A stretch of 25,859 nt of DNA from a virus: positions 1 through 25,859 of the IMG/VR virus record IMGVR_UViG_3300007234_000084, one strand, 5' to 3'. Position 1 is the stretch's first letter. Every line of letters starts with the position of its first letter. The notes beneath the pieces are model-generated. The model saw only the letters and a program-made list of their open reading frames with translations. It did no database searches and had not been told where the DNA came from. Positions 5,632 to 11,551 of the stretch are shown here, piece after piece. The translations under genes were made by a program, and so were the position numbers.

Positions 5632-5633
5632 TT
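5609..5633 (+). terminator. Strong intrinsic terminator on the plus strand
   Basis: Six C, a six-base loop (ACACCA), six G, then seven T: a textbook Rho-independent terminator for plus-strand transcription. All annotated genes are on the minus strand, so this terminator serves either a plus-strand RNA running through 5205-5608 or blocks antisense transcription. Its T-run overlaps the stop codon of the 56-aa minus-strand gene. On the minus strand the same hairpin has no following T-run. Confidence 0.8.
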
Positions 5634-5802
5634 AATGTACTACTTCTTCACTAACTTCCACACCGCTCATAATCGTTTCAATATCTTGTTCTAAGGTGCG
5701 GGCAAGAATTTTCTCCTGAATTGAAGAATCTTGCAACTCCGTTTGCAATCTTATTTTTACAAAACCATCAATCTCTTCAAAAATAATTTCAACCTTTGCC
5801 AT
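5632..5802 (-). CDS. Hypothetical protein, 56 aa
   Basis: Starts at ATG 5802 behind a perfect AGGAGG ribosome site and overlaps the 3' end of the phosphoesterase gene by 14 bases. Sequence begins MAKVEIIFEEIDGFVKIRLQ and continues with an acidic helix (EKILARTLEQDIETIM). The first half looks like two beta strands (VEIIFEEI, FVKIRLQT) and the second like one or two helices. It is the last gene before the hairpin-rich interval, and its stop overlaps the plus-strand terminator. Function unknown. Confidence 0.65.
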   Translation of the reverse strand: MAKVEIIFEEIDGFVKIRLQTELQDSSIQEKILARTLEQDIETIMSGVEVSEEVVH

Positions 5803-6988
5803 TCAACCTCCTGACACCCACCTTGTATCGCAGCTCTTCGCCGTATTCTTTGTGAAGTACCACGCAGGTCATCGTTCTCATCGACTCCGTTTGGGTGTAC
5901 ATGGCGTCTGCTGCCCAGGCATCGTTAGGCGGTAAAACATTCCATCGCTCAAAATTCATTCCACCTAAGTCCAGGGCAAGCTTGCTATGCAAGTGTCCTG
6001 TCCAACAGACTCTATAAGATGTCTCACCCCACTCCTTACTGAGATTAGCTGTAATAGCCTCGTAGAGCCTCTGTGGCTGGACCCTATCGCCGTGGTGCAT
6101 CGTGACCAGGCATTGTCCCCACTTTTTCCACAGGAACTTTGAATAGTTGTCCACAACAGTGACCCTGGGATCCTTTTCGTAATACCCTTGTAGCAACAAG
6201 TTCAGCATCATTGAAACGTCTGGGTCGTGGTTGCCCCTTACATTAAAAATAGTCACATGCTTATGTCTTTTTAACATCGTTGTGACCATGCGCTTGTAAA
6301 GCCGTGCTGCTACCCTGATGACACGCCCAAAACGCCCATCGGTATCTAGCAAATTTTTTGAGGCCGGAGTCAAACTGGTTGTGTCGTTTGCGTGCGTAAA
6401 ATCACCCAAATTTATAAGCCATCCGTGTTCGCTTTTGATTGATTGCGCGTCAACCAGCCTTTCAACGGCATCAGATAGCACTTTTTCTGCGATATCAGTG
6501 TCGTAATCATCGCCGCCTGTTTCCTCTGCCCAGGCATACATCCCCAAGTGGTGATCGCCAATCAAATAGCAACTAGCATAATCGCTGTCTGTGCTTTTTG
6601 GCGCTTTTGTAGGCTTGTGTACACCACGCATCTCATCAGTGTAAGACTCAACGAATTCGGCCAGTAGCTGGTCAATTTGGCGCTTTTCTGGCTCTTGAAT
6701 GTGCCACTGGGTAGTTACCTCGCCTTTTGCGTTGTAGAGTGTAGAAACCCGTTTTGTGGCAAATCCTGGAGCTGTTGGGTGATTTAAGTCGTATTCTGGC
6801 GCGTTTCCACGCACCGCAGCCCTGGCGGCCAAAGCTTTGATATCCCTCCCCACATTTGATATTTGCCTACCCTGGCTGTCGGCAATCTCAGAAACCGATT
6901 GACCAGCATCATATTTAGCGGCCAGGTCCATCTGCATCTTTGTCTGCGCATATGGAAATAATTTTACAGTAGCCCTTTTGTGTTTCAT
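5789..6988 (-). CDS. Calcineurin-like metallophosphoesterase with N-terminal HTH
   Basis: A 399-aa protein. Residues about 15-55 look like a helix-turn-helix (KYDAGQSVSEIADSQGRQIS). The catalytic domain carries the full two-metal phosphoesterase set: GDHHLG 144-149, GDFTHAN 195-201, GNHDP 252-256, HHGD 298-301 and GHLH 331-334. Such proteins hydrolyse phosphodiesters or phosphomonoesters; phage versions sit in recombination modules and may act as SbcD/Mre11-like nucleases, but no Rad50/SbcC partner is visible here. Its start shares ATGA with the end of NinG. The DNA-metabolism neighbourhood and the N-terminal HTH suggest a DNA substrate. Substrate and exact reaction are inferred. Confidence 0.88.
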   Translation of the reverse strand: MKHKRATVKLFPYAQTKMQMDLAAKYDAGQSVSEIADSQGRQISNVGRDIKALAARAAVRGNAPEYDLNHPTAPGFATKRVSTLYNAKGEVTTQWHIQEPEKRQIDQLLAEFVESYTDEMRGVHKPTKAPKSTDSDYASCYLIGDHHLGMYAWAEETGGDDYDTDIAEKVLSDAVERLVDAQSIKSEHGWLINLGDFTHANDTTSLTPASKNLLDTDGRFGRVIRVAARLYKRMVTTMLKRHKHVTIFNVRGNHDPDVSMMLNLLLQGYYEKDPRVTVVDNYSKFLWKKWGQCLVTMHHGDRVQPQRLYEAITANLSKEWGETSYRVCWTGHLHSKLALDLGGMNFERWNVLPPNDAWAADAMYTQTESMRTMTCVVLHKEYGEELRYKVGVRRLNGKG

Positions 6989-7392
6989 GCGCCTATCCTT
7001 TTTTCGTGGTAACGAATTCTTTCTCTGAAATCACTTAGCATTTCTTCGTAATCTTTTTTGTAAAGTTTCAAAGGTAACTTTTTGCAGTCTAACATGTTTT
7101 GGACGTAATCCTTTCCATAGTAGTCCTGCATCCAAATGGTATATGCCTGGGACGCCGTGCCGTGGCGCATGCCGAACATGTTGCAACCTGGACACTGTGG
7201 GTGGACATTCTCTTCCCGCAGCGCCCAGTAGCTGCTATTACCTTTCGGAATGAAGTGACCCCCTTGCATATCTTTGTAGTGGTCTTTCTTTCCACACGAC
7301 ACACACTGGACCCAGCCATGATCATCTGCAGCTGAAATCCTCGCTAAAAGTTGCAGCGCCTCTAGGCACTTAGTCCTGGGGGTCTTTTTCAT
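6985..7392 (-). CDS. ninG: NinG-type recombination nuclease
   Basis: A 135-aa member of the lambda NinG/Rap family, HNH-like zinc nucleases that cut branched recombination intermediates. Visible features are the first cysteine pair C30-V-S-C33 after GWVQ, then QGGHFIPK with His46, then NVHPQCPGCN with His64, Cys67 and Cys70, the usual zinc and metal ligands. Length is close to other phage NinG-like proteins, shorter than lambda NinG. It lies in the ERF/exonuclease recombination operon, overlapping both neighbours by four bases, which supports a role in resolving annealed recombination products. Confidence 0.85.
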   Translation of the reverse strand: MKKTPRTKCLEALQLLARISAADDHGWVQCVSCGKKDHYKDMQGGHFIPKGNSSYWALREENVHPQCPGCNMFGMRHGTASQAYTIWMQDYYGKDYVQNMLDCKKLPLKLYKKDYEEMLSDFRERIRYHEKRIGA

Positions 7393-7709
7393 TGCATGTT
7401 CATCTCTGCCCGGAGGGTTGCTTGCTTAGTCCTCCAGGTCTCAAATTTAATTTTCAAAACTTCCATCTGGAACTTAAGCTTTAATGCTTTTTCGGTAGCT
7501 ATTTTTAGCGCATCAATCAGCTCCAGATATTCTTCGTGTGCGTATGCTTCTCTCTCCTGGCCAGCAGTTGTCTTGACGGTCGGCTCAACCATTTTCATGA
7601 TGATCGCCTTCTTGCTTTTTTTAAACTCAGTCAGGTAAACGCGCTGCGCTTCTGCCTCAGCATAATCACTTGCCATCTTTTCCAGCTCGGCGAACTTTTC
7701 GTAACTCAT
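7389..7709 (-). CDS. Hypothetical coiled-coil protein in recombination operon
   Basis: About 106 aa from ATG 7709 (MSYEKFAELEKMASDYAEAE...), chosen over an in-frame start 15 bases upstream because GGAGAT lies at the right distance. The protein is long, charged and helical, with YLTEFKKSKKAIIMKMVE in the middle and a C-terminal KFETWRTKQATLRAEM helix. Similar small proteins with an E-x-W-R-x-x-[QR]-A/S end occur in phage ERF/RecT modules, and their function is not established. It ends by overlapping NinG. It may be a recombination accessory or mediator protein; that is inference from position. Confidence 0.6.
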   Translation of the reverse strand: MSYEKFAELEKMASDYAEAEAQRVYLTEFKKSKKAIIMKMVEPTVKTTAGQEREAYAHEEYLELIDALKIATEKALKLKFQMEVLKIKFETWRTKQATLRAEMNMQ

Positions 7710-7738
7710 AGGTAATCTCCACATGCTTTTTTACTAAA

Positions 7739-7996
7739 TCACGCAGGTGGGGAGGAACCTTCTCCAAGGCCTCCCTCCTCTGCTCCCTCGTCTTCATCGA
7801 CAAAATATTCGCTGCATAATGTCTCGGCGCCACTTACTATCTCCAAAATCTTTTCGTTGGTGACAAGCTTTAAAGGCATCACGCCAAAATAAGGATGGTT
7901 ATCAACAATCGCAAATTTACCCTTGTAAGTTTTGGCCGAAAATTCAGCCTCCTCCAGCGCCCAGGTCCAGGCGCTAAATTGCTGCGTATCATTCAT
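7739..7996 (-). CDS. Hypothetical acidic-tailed protein
   Basis: About 85 aa from ATG 7996 (MNDTQQFSAWTWALEEAEF...); the ATG overlaps the last codons of the HTH gene, so I preferred it to an upstream in-frame start. The first 60 residues look folded (KTYKGKFAIVDNHPYFGVMP as strands), the rest is a disordered acidic, glycine-rich tail (DEDEGAEEGGLGEGSS). Acidic tails of this kind often contact DNA-binding partners or mimic DNA. No family recognised. About 30 bases separate it from the next gene. Confidence 0.6.
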   Translation of the reverse strand: MNDTQQFSAWTWALEEAEFSAKTYKGKFAIVDNHPYFGVMPLKLVTNEKILEIVSGAETLCSEYFVDEDEGAEEGGLGEGSSPPA

Positions 7997-8195
7997 CTCT
8001 AGCCCACTCCACAAAATTCTTTATGTCGATATCCAGGGCATTACAAATTTTGTCGCACAACTTTAGTGTCGCATTATCTTTAGATCGCCACACCGAAACC
8101 TGCTGCGGGTAAACGCCCAGTTTTTTTGCCAGGGTGACGTTACTCACCCCAGCATTTATCTGTGCATGCCGTAAAGCTTTTCCGAAATTAACCAT
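7989..8195 (-). CDS. Cro/XRE-type helix-turn-helix regulator
   Basis: About 68 aa from ATG 8195, which has GAGGTG five bases upstream; an earlier in-frame TTG is less likely. The sequence MVNFGKALRHAQINAGVSNV followed by TLAKKLGVYPQQVSVWRSKD is a standard HTH_3 fold: helix 2 TLAKKLGV, turn, recognition helix QQVSVWRS. The end, ICNALDIDIKNFVEWA, is the usual helix 4-5. Single-domain phage proteins of this type act as transcriptional repressors or anti-repressors at early promoters. It is embedded in the early operon rather than divergently placed, so it may control the promoter near 10019-10047; no operator is proven. Confidence 0.82.
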   Translation of the reverse strand: MVNFGKALRHAQINAGVSNVTLAKKLGVYPQQVSVWRSKDNATLKLCDKICNALDIDIKNFVEWARDE

Positions 8196-8203
8196 AGCGC
8201 ACC

Positions 8204-8437
8204 TCAAAAAGGAAGATCTTCATCGAAATCATCTGTTACAGGCGCAGGCTTCTCTACAGATTCTTTTTCTGTCACTGCCAGGGACATGAACTTTGTGCCT
8301 TTTTTGCTTGTCTTCAGCCACGCGGAAATCCAGTAATCCACACCGTTCACGTTGATATCGCCACGGTAGTCCGGGTGCTTTTCAGACTTCTTGTCGTTGC
8401 GGAACAGTGCGCCTGAGTTGGTGTTGTCATAAGTCAT
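8204..8437 (-). CDS. Small protein with SSB-like acidic C-terminal tip
   Basis: A 77-aa protein. The middle, HPDYRGDINVNGVDYWISAW followed by LKTSKKGTKFMSLAVTEK, resembles small phage DUF736-like proteins predicted to form a five-strand OB-like barrel. The last residues, DDFDEDLPF, closely copy the SSB tip (DDDIPF type) through which single-strand DNA-binding proteins recruit helicases and nucleases. It lies between the nuclease and the HTH gene in an ERF operon. A role as a phage ssDNA-binding protein or SSB mimic fits all of this. The fold is inferred; the tip is seen directly. Start shares ATGA with the nuclease stop. Confidence 0.7.
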   Translation of the reverse strand: MTYDNTNSGALFRNDKKSEKHPDYRGDINVNGVDYWISAWLKTSKKGTKFMSLAVTEKESVEKPAPVTDDFDEDLPF

Positions 8438-9189
8438 ATGGTTACTCCTGATTTATATTTTTTTGATAGCTGCCAATAAATGAGCAGCGCCTGAAACATA
8501 CCTAGATGCCTGACATGCGTATCCTCTTCCCACACATGGGCCAAGACTATTTCGGTATCATCTCTGTCCACAAAGACAGATATTCTTTTTGGTGATTCTA
8601 TTCCTAAGCCAGCAGCGTACGCTGATAGCTGCATACCATGCTCGTCATAAACTAGTTTGGCTGGGTCTTTGCCTTCCAGGTTGTCTTTTGTCTTAAAATC
8701 GACAACCCACCCATCTGGGTGATAAAGGTCAACTTTCCCGCCATACCCATACTCATGGCAAAAACTATCTTCTGCAACCCAACCATCGGGAATGCCTGTC
8801 AAGGTCACCAGCTGATCCTGAACAGCAACGTAGGTCTTTGAAATAATTCCCTGAGAAAACCCCGACTCAATATAGGCATGAATCTCGGTTCCTCTTTTTG
8901 CTGCTTTAGTGGACTGCTCTTTAGCATCCTTTTTGGCACGCTTCATAAAATCGTCTAGGGATTCGTCTTTTTCCCTTGGCAGGGTTAGTGCAGAAAGCAG
9001 TGCCTGGTCTATCTTCCAGTTCTCAAGACCTGGCTTTGCGGCAACTCCCATCACACTTGTGACGCTGGGTACATACCCGTGTTCACGCGCATCTCGGATG
9101 GTAGTGCTGCGCTCTCGGCCATTCTTGCCGACTATCGTATATCGGGGATTGCCGTCCTGGTCGTACCAATGGGTTGATTCTTTGATCAT
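8434..9189 (-). CDS. PD-(D/E)XK exonuclease (RecB/Cas4/lambda-Exo-like)
   Basis: A 251-aa nuclease with the PD-(D/E)XK core: RGTEIHAYIE near 99-108, GKVDLY with Asp154, VVDFKTK with Asp164 and Lys166, and QLSAYA at 187-192. In phages it resects double-strand ends to give single strands for the annealing protein next door. The gene starts at ATG 9189, sharing TAATG with the ERF stop, and this exonuclease-annealase pairing is the classic phage recombination unit. It lacks the N-terminal cysteine cluster of Cas4. Length matches stand-alone phage exonucleases. Confidence 0.88.
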   Translation of the reverse strand: MIKESTHWYDQDGNPRYTIVGKNGRERSTTIRDAREHGYVPSVTSVMGVAAKPGLENWKIDQALLSALTLPREKDESLDDFMKRAKKDAKEQSTKAAKRGTEIHAYIESGFSQGIISKTYVAVQDQLVTLTGIPDGWVAEDSFCHEYGYGGKVDLYHPDGWVVDFKTKDNLEGKDPAKLVYDEHGMQLSAYAAGLGIESPKRISVFVDRDDTEIVLAHVWEEDTHVRHLGMFQALLIYWQLSKKYKSGVTI

Positions 9190-9782
9190 TAGAAAGGCGC
9201 CCCCAAGTTCTCAATTTCTTGTCTCAGGTCATCGGACAGAGAGTATATTTTGGTGATTTCATTAATTAGATCGTCAGGGATAATATTTCCACTATTAAAT
9301 AGCTTAATCCACTCATCCCTGTTTGCCGCAACCTGCTTGGCAGTGTACTCAGGCTTTGCTTCCGGCTTGGGGCTTTTCTTTTGCGCCTGTTTGGATTCAT
9401 TGTGGAACTCATCGGTATCAGCGTCTTTGGTATCGTCAATTGCAAAAAGACCATTTAGAGCATACTTCCTGGCGTAGGATGAAGCTGTGCCGGTCATCTG
9501 GCTATCATCCATACCTTTCTTTTCCTGCGACTCTCTTGCAAATCCATTAGCACTAAACTTGACAGCGCCATCACTGTCAACAAGCTGTACTGTGGCCTTG
9601 ATGTATGCGTTTCCAGCAACACCGACAATTTTATCTGACAGAATCAAAGAATATCCATATGCATTCAGCAGTGGCTTAACCGCCTCCAATATGTCTTCGC
9701 AGCTGCGATATTTATATTTACCAAAGCTATTGGTGCGTGCTTTCGGCACATTTAGTTTCTGCTGTATCTCAATAAGACTCAT
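9189..9782 (-). CDS. erf: ERF-family single-strand annealing protein
   Basis: A 197-aa recombinase that anneals complementary single strands, as P22 Erf does. Typical ERF features are the N-terminal KYKYRSCEDILEAVKPLL, the central strand-rich YSLILSD and YIKATVQLVD, and the hallmark SSYARKYALNGLFAIDDTKD around residues 101-120. After residue 125 there is a Lys/Ala/Pro-rich linker and a small helical C-terminal domain. It overlaps the downstream nuclease, with which it would form a recombination pair, and the upstream small protein. It is the second gene after the early promoter candidate. Confidence 0.92.
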   Translation of the reverse strand: MSLIEIQQKLNVPKARTNSFGKYKYRSCEDILEAVKPLLNAYGYSLILSDKIVGVAGNAYIKATVQLVDSDGAVKFSANGFARESQEKKGMDDSQMTGTASSYARKYALNGLFAIDDTKDADTDEFHNESKQAQKKSPKPEAKPEYTAKQVAANRDEWIKLFNSGNIIPDDLINEITKIYSLSDDLRQEIENLGAPF

Positions 9783-9988
9783 TTCATCATCCCCCTTTCT
9801 TTAAACCAGCTGTTGTTTTTTTCTAGCATCTCGGCAGCTGCATAGCCTCTGCCAAAACCGTCTTGATATTCCTGTGACGCAGTAGCAGGGCAATCGTCAC
9901 CCTTCTGGCCGGCCAGGAATCCGTTTTCCCAATCTTGATTTTTAGGTCCACCGATGAACTCGGCAACCCTTTGTATATTTAGTTCCAT
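9779..9988 (-). CDS. RMF-like small protein, first early gene
   Basis: A 69-aa protein from ATG 9988 with a GGGAGG ribosome site. The stretch WENGFLAGQKGDDCPATAS followed by QEYQDGFGRGYAAAEM follows the pattern of ribosome modulation factor and phage RMF-like proteins: G-[FY]-x-A-G-x-x-G, a CP, then a second G-[FW]-x-x-G-[YW] helix. RMF proper dimerises 70S ribosomes into inactive 100S particles in starved bacteria. The phage role is not established; slowing host translation is one possibility. It is directly downstream of a good promoter and overlaps ERF by four bases. Family match is by pattern only. Confidence 0.6.
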   Translation of the reverse strand: MELNIQRVAEFIGGPKNQDWENGFLAGQKGDDCPATASQEYQDGFGRGYAAAEMLEKNNSWFKERGMMK

Positions 9989-10018
9989 TTTTGCCTCCCG
10001 TGGTTGAATGGAAAGGCG

Positions 10019-10047
10019 ATTATAATGGCTATTTGTTTATAAAACAA
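10019..10047 (-). promoter_or_regulatory. Sigma70-type promoter for the early operon
   Basis: On the minus strand TTGTTT (10047-10042) is followed by exactly 17 bases and a perfect TATAAT (10024-10019). The -10 lies about 31 bases upstream of the first early start codon, at 9988. It is the best promoter match I found by eye in the window, and it sits where a transcription unit should begin, just after the lysis genes. The spacer is AT-rich. The -35 box matches at three of six positions, so an activator is possible. Confidence 0.75.
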
Positions 10048-10129
10048 CACATTTGAGTATTTTTGATAGCAGGGGAAATTGGTATTATTGTTTTGCAGCA
10101 GTACCTCCCGTACCCACCACATGCTGCGG

Positions 10130-10157
10130 CCCTCGGAGAACCTCTCCTCTCCGGGGG
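10130..10157. repeat. Imperfect inverted repeat in the late/early intergenic region
   Basis: Ten-base arms, CCCTCGGAGA and TCTCCGGGGG, separated by eight bases. Read on the plus strand all ten positions pair with one G-U; on the minus strand one position is an A-C mismatch. It lies between the terminator-like hairpin and the early promoter, upstream of the promoter by about 80 bases. It may be a protein-binding site or an attenuator. The rest of 9989-10261 contains no plausible gene: the 60-codon frame at 9979-10161 lacks a proper ribosome site and spans the promoter. Confidence 0.45.
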
Positions 10158-10182
10158 TCACTCCTCTTTTGCAATATCTTTG

Positions 10183-10206
10183 AAAAAATAGCCGTACAAC
10201 CGGGCT
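10183..10206 (-). terminator. Probable intrinsic terminator after the lysis genes
   Basis: Minus-strand stem AGCC(C)G / CGGCT with a one-base bulge and six-base loop GTTGTA, followed after one A by six T. It stands about 55 bases beyond the endolysin stop and would end the late/lysis transcript before the early promoter. The plus strand has eight T six bases beyond the same hairpin, so weak bidirectional activity is possible. The stem is short (five pairs), so efficiency is uncertain. Confidence 0.6.
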
Positions 10207-10261
10207 GATAGGTTTTTTTTGCGGAATAATAGGCGGGGGTTTTTACCGCAGACAAATGCGG

Positions 10262-10633
10262 TTAGTAGGACCAGATGGCTGTGCGGTCGTCAGTGTCCAG
10301 GTGGATAAATCTAGCATTACCTTTCTGATTGATTCCAACGCCTTTGATTCTGCCATCATTTAGAGCCATTTTAAGCAGTTCTAAGGCGCGTTCTCGGTTG
10401 ACCCCTATATCCACCGCTAGCCCCCTGGAATGCGCTCCAGGAGTCGATTTTCTGGCTTCTATGGGGTGATTTGGGCATCTGTACCCAGAGGTGATGGGGA
10501 AGGGGAACCCCAGGGCAGTTCTGAAGTTCTGGACAGCCTGGAGGATAGAGTCTTGCATCTCGGACCCGTCAGAGTCGCACCCGCACTTACAGGCAAACTC
10601 AGCCAGGGTGAAGTTCTTAAGATTTGCGGTCAA
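10262..10633 (-). CDS. Endolysin, peptidase M15 family (L-Ala-D-Glu or D-Ala-D-Ala type)
   Basis: A 123-aa murein peptidase that cuts the peptide part of peptidoglycan at lysis. Family signatures are SGYRCPNHP at 49-57, the zinc site GAHSRGLAVDIG with His68 and Asp75, and the third ligand in RFIHLD, His111. It has no signal peptide or cell-wall-binding domain, so it depends on the holin to reach the wall. No ATG fits; the start is TTG at 10633, inside the last codons of the holin gene, with AAAGG upstream. The single-domain length is typical for M15_3 phage endolysins. Confidence 0.88.
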   Translation of the reverse strand: MTANLKNFTLAEFACKCGCDSDGSEMQDSILQAVQNFRTALGFPFPITSGYRCPNHPIEARKSTPGAHSRGLAVDIGVNRERALELLKMALNDGRIKGVGINQKGNARFIHLDTDDRTAIWSY

Positions 10634-11018
10634 CTTGTTTTACCTTTTCAACTGTCCTCATGGCGCCCAACCCTAACATGCCAAGCAAAACCGGCAAAAG
10701 GGTTTCCATGTCGATTAAAGGCAGCGCAACGTCATATCCTGCAATTTCCAGAATCATGTTGGTAAAAGGTATCGTTATAAAGTTGCCGGCCATTCCAAGG
10801 GCGCAGATCCAACCGATTGCTGGTCTCCATCCTGAGACAAAAAGAGACGGGCTTGCGGCCTCAATCTTATTCACCTCAATCTGAGCCATAACCTGTTCCT
10901 GGGTATGCTTCTCAGCCATCGTGGCTATCTCATGCGCCAGGGCGGCCTTCTGGTCCTTGTCCTCGATTACCTTGTCAAGCAGCTGGCTGACAGGACCGAT
11001 TAGTGAGCTTAGATTCAT
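10617..11018 (-). CDS. Holin of the GTA 3TM-type family
   Basis: A 133-aa membrane protein that would form lesions in the inner membrane at lysis time. The N-terminal 55 residues are an amphipathic helical region; then SPSLFVSGWRPAIGWICALG begins the first membrane span (about 65-90), a hallmark of the GTA_holin_3TM family. A second span runs about 103-122 (ETLLPVLLGMLGLGAM), and the protein ends in a lysine-rich tail. It overlaps the endolysin gene by 17 bases, the classic lysis-cassette arrangement. The family often shows three spans; I see two clear ones plus a possible weak N-terminal one. Confidence 0.85.
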   Translation of the reverse strand: MNLSSLIGPVSQLLDKVIEDKDQKAALAHEIATMAEKHTQEQVMAQIEVNKIEAASPSLFVSGWRPAIGWICALGMAGNFITIPFTNMILEIAGYDVALPLIDMETLLPVLLGMLGLGAMRTVEKVKQVDRKS

Positions 11019-11152
11019 ACAACCACGGCCACGACTAAAATTAAAACGAAAGCCGCAATGCCTATAACCAGGTGCTTTGGATCCTGCTCTTGAACTTTTT
11101 GTTTTATGTAATTTCCAGCCTGTGTAACAGCGGCGATCAGTTTGTCGTTCAT
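11015..11152 (-). CDS. Small single-span membrane protein in the lysis cassette
   Basis: 45 aa from ATG 11152, which overlaps the previous stop (TAATG) and has a GAAGGTG ribosome site; the longer upstream frame duplicates the neighbour in another frame and is not credible. Sequence: MNDKLIAAVTQAGNYIKQKV, a charged linker, then HLVIGIAAFVLILVVAVVV, a strong C-terminal membrane anchor. The topology, with one span at the extreme C-terminus, is that of small lysis helpers or antiholin-like proteins, but no family is recognised. Adjacent to the holin, so a role in lysis is inferred. Confidence 0.65.
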   Translation of the reverse strand: MNDKLIAAVTQAGNYIKQKVQEQDPKHLVIGIAAFVLILVVAVVV

Positions 11153-11391
11153 TATTTCACCTTCATATAAGCCGATGCGGCCAGAGCCACTAAGATGGCG
11201 GTCGTTACCCATCTTGCTATGGTCTGGCCTACCGTTTTTTTTGTGTCTCGCCAAGCCTCCAAAAGACCTCGCAATTCTCTGACATCGTCATAGGCGCTTT
11301 CATCTGAAAGACCTATTTTTAGTAATGCCTTCTCAGCAGCACGCTCTGCACACTTTTCAATCAGGACCTCAATCTCTGCTTCCGTCATCAC
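11152..11391 (-). CDS. DUF6127-like membrane protein
   Basis: About 79 aa; GTG 11391 or ATG 11388 are both possible starts. The N-terminal part (TEAEIEVLIEKCAERAAEKA, then IGLSDESAYDDVRELRGLLE) and AWRDTKKTVGQTIARW leading into the C-terminal span VTTAILVALAASAYM match the small phage protein family DUF6127, whose hallmark is D-[IV]-R-[ED]-L-R-x-L-L-[ED]-A-W-R. One membrane span near the C-terminus. These genes usually sit near holins and endolysins; the function is not known, but a lysis or membrane-scaffold role is likely. It overlaps both neighbours. Confidence 0.7.
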   Translation of the reverse strand: MMTEAEIEVLIEKCAERAAEKALLKIGLSDESAYDDVRELRGLLEAWRDTKKTVGQTIARWVTTAILVALAASAYMKVK

Positions 11392-11551
11392 TAAATTCCA
11401 ATGCTACTATTTTTAAGTCGGGTCTTTCCTGTTCCTGCATTTCTTCTAAAATATATTCATAAAATGCAACAACGTCATCAATACACCACCTACCCTTAGT
11501 ATACGCCACAATGGATAGTAACAGCTGCGCATATTGATTTTCTTCGTTCAT
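11369..11551 (-). CDS. Hypothetical protein, 60 aa
   Basis: Starts at ATG 11551, sharing ATGA with the stop upstream. Sequence begins MNEENQYAQLLLSIVAYTKG and is acidic and helical with a hydrophobic core (WCIDDVVAFYEYILEEM). It ends within the start region of the membrane protein gene. No known family or motif. The tight junctions on both sides and the natural composition support it as a real gene. Confidence 0.6.
   Translation of the reverse strand: MNEENQYAQLLLSIVAYTKGRWCIDDVVAFYEYILEEMQEQERPDLKIVALEFSDDGSRD

Noticed and set aside
9979-10161. 60-codon minus-strand frame in the late/early gap
   Set aside because: It would span the promoter, its only ribosome-like site touches the GTG with no spacing, and the sequence has no protein-like pattern.
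10245-10262. 6-bp hairpin ACCGCA/TGCGGT just after the endolysin stop
   Set aside because: It is followed on the minus strand by A and C, not T, so it is not a terminator by itself; the hairpin at 10183-10206 is a better candidate.
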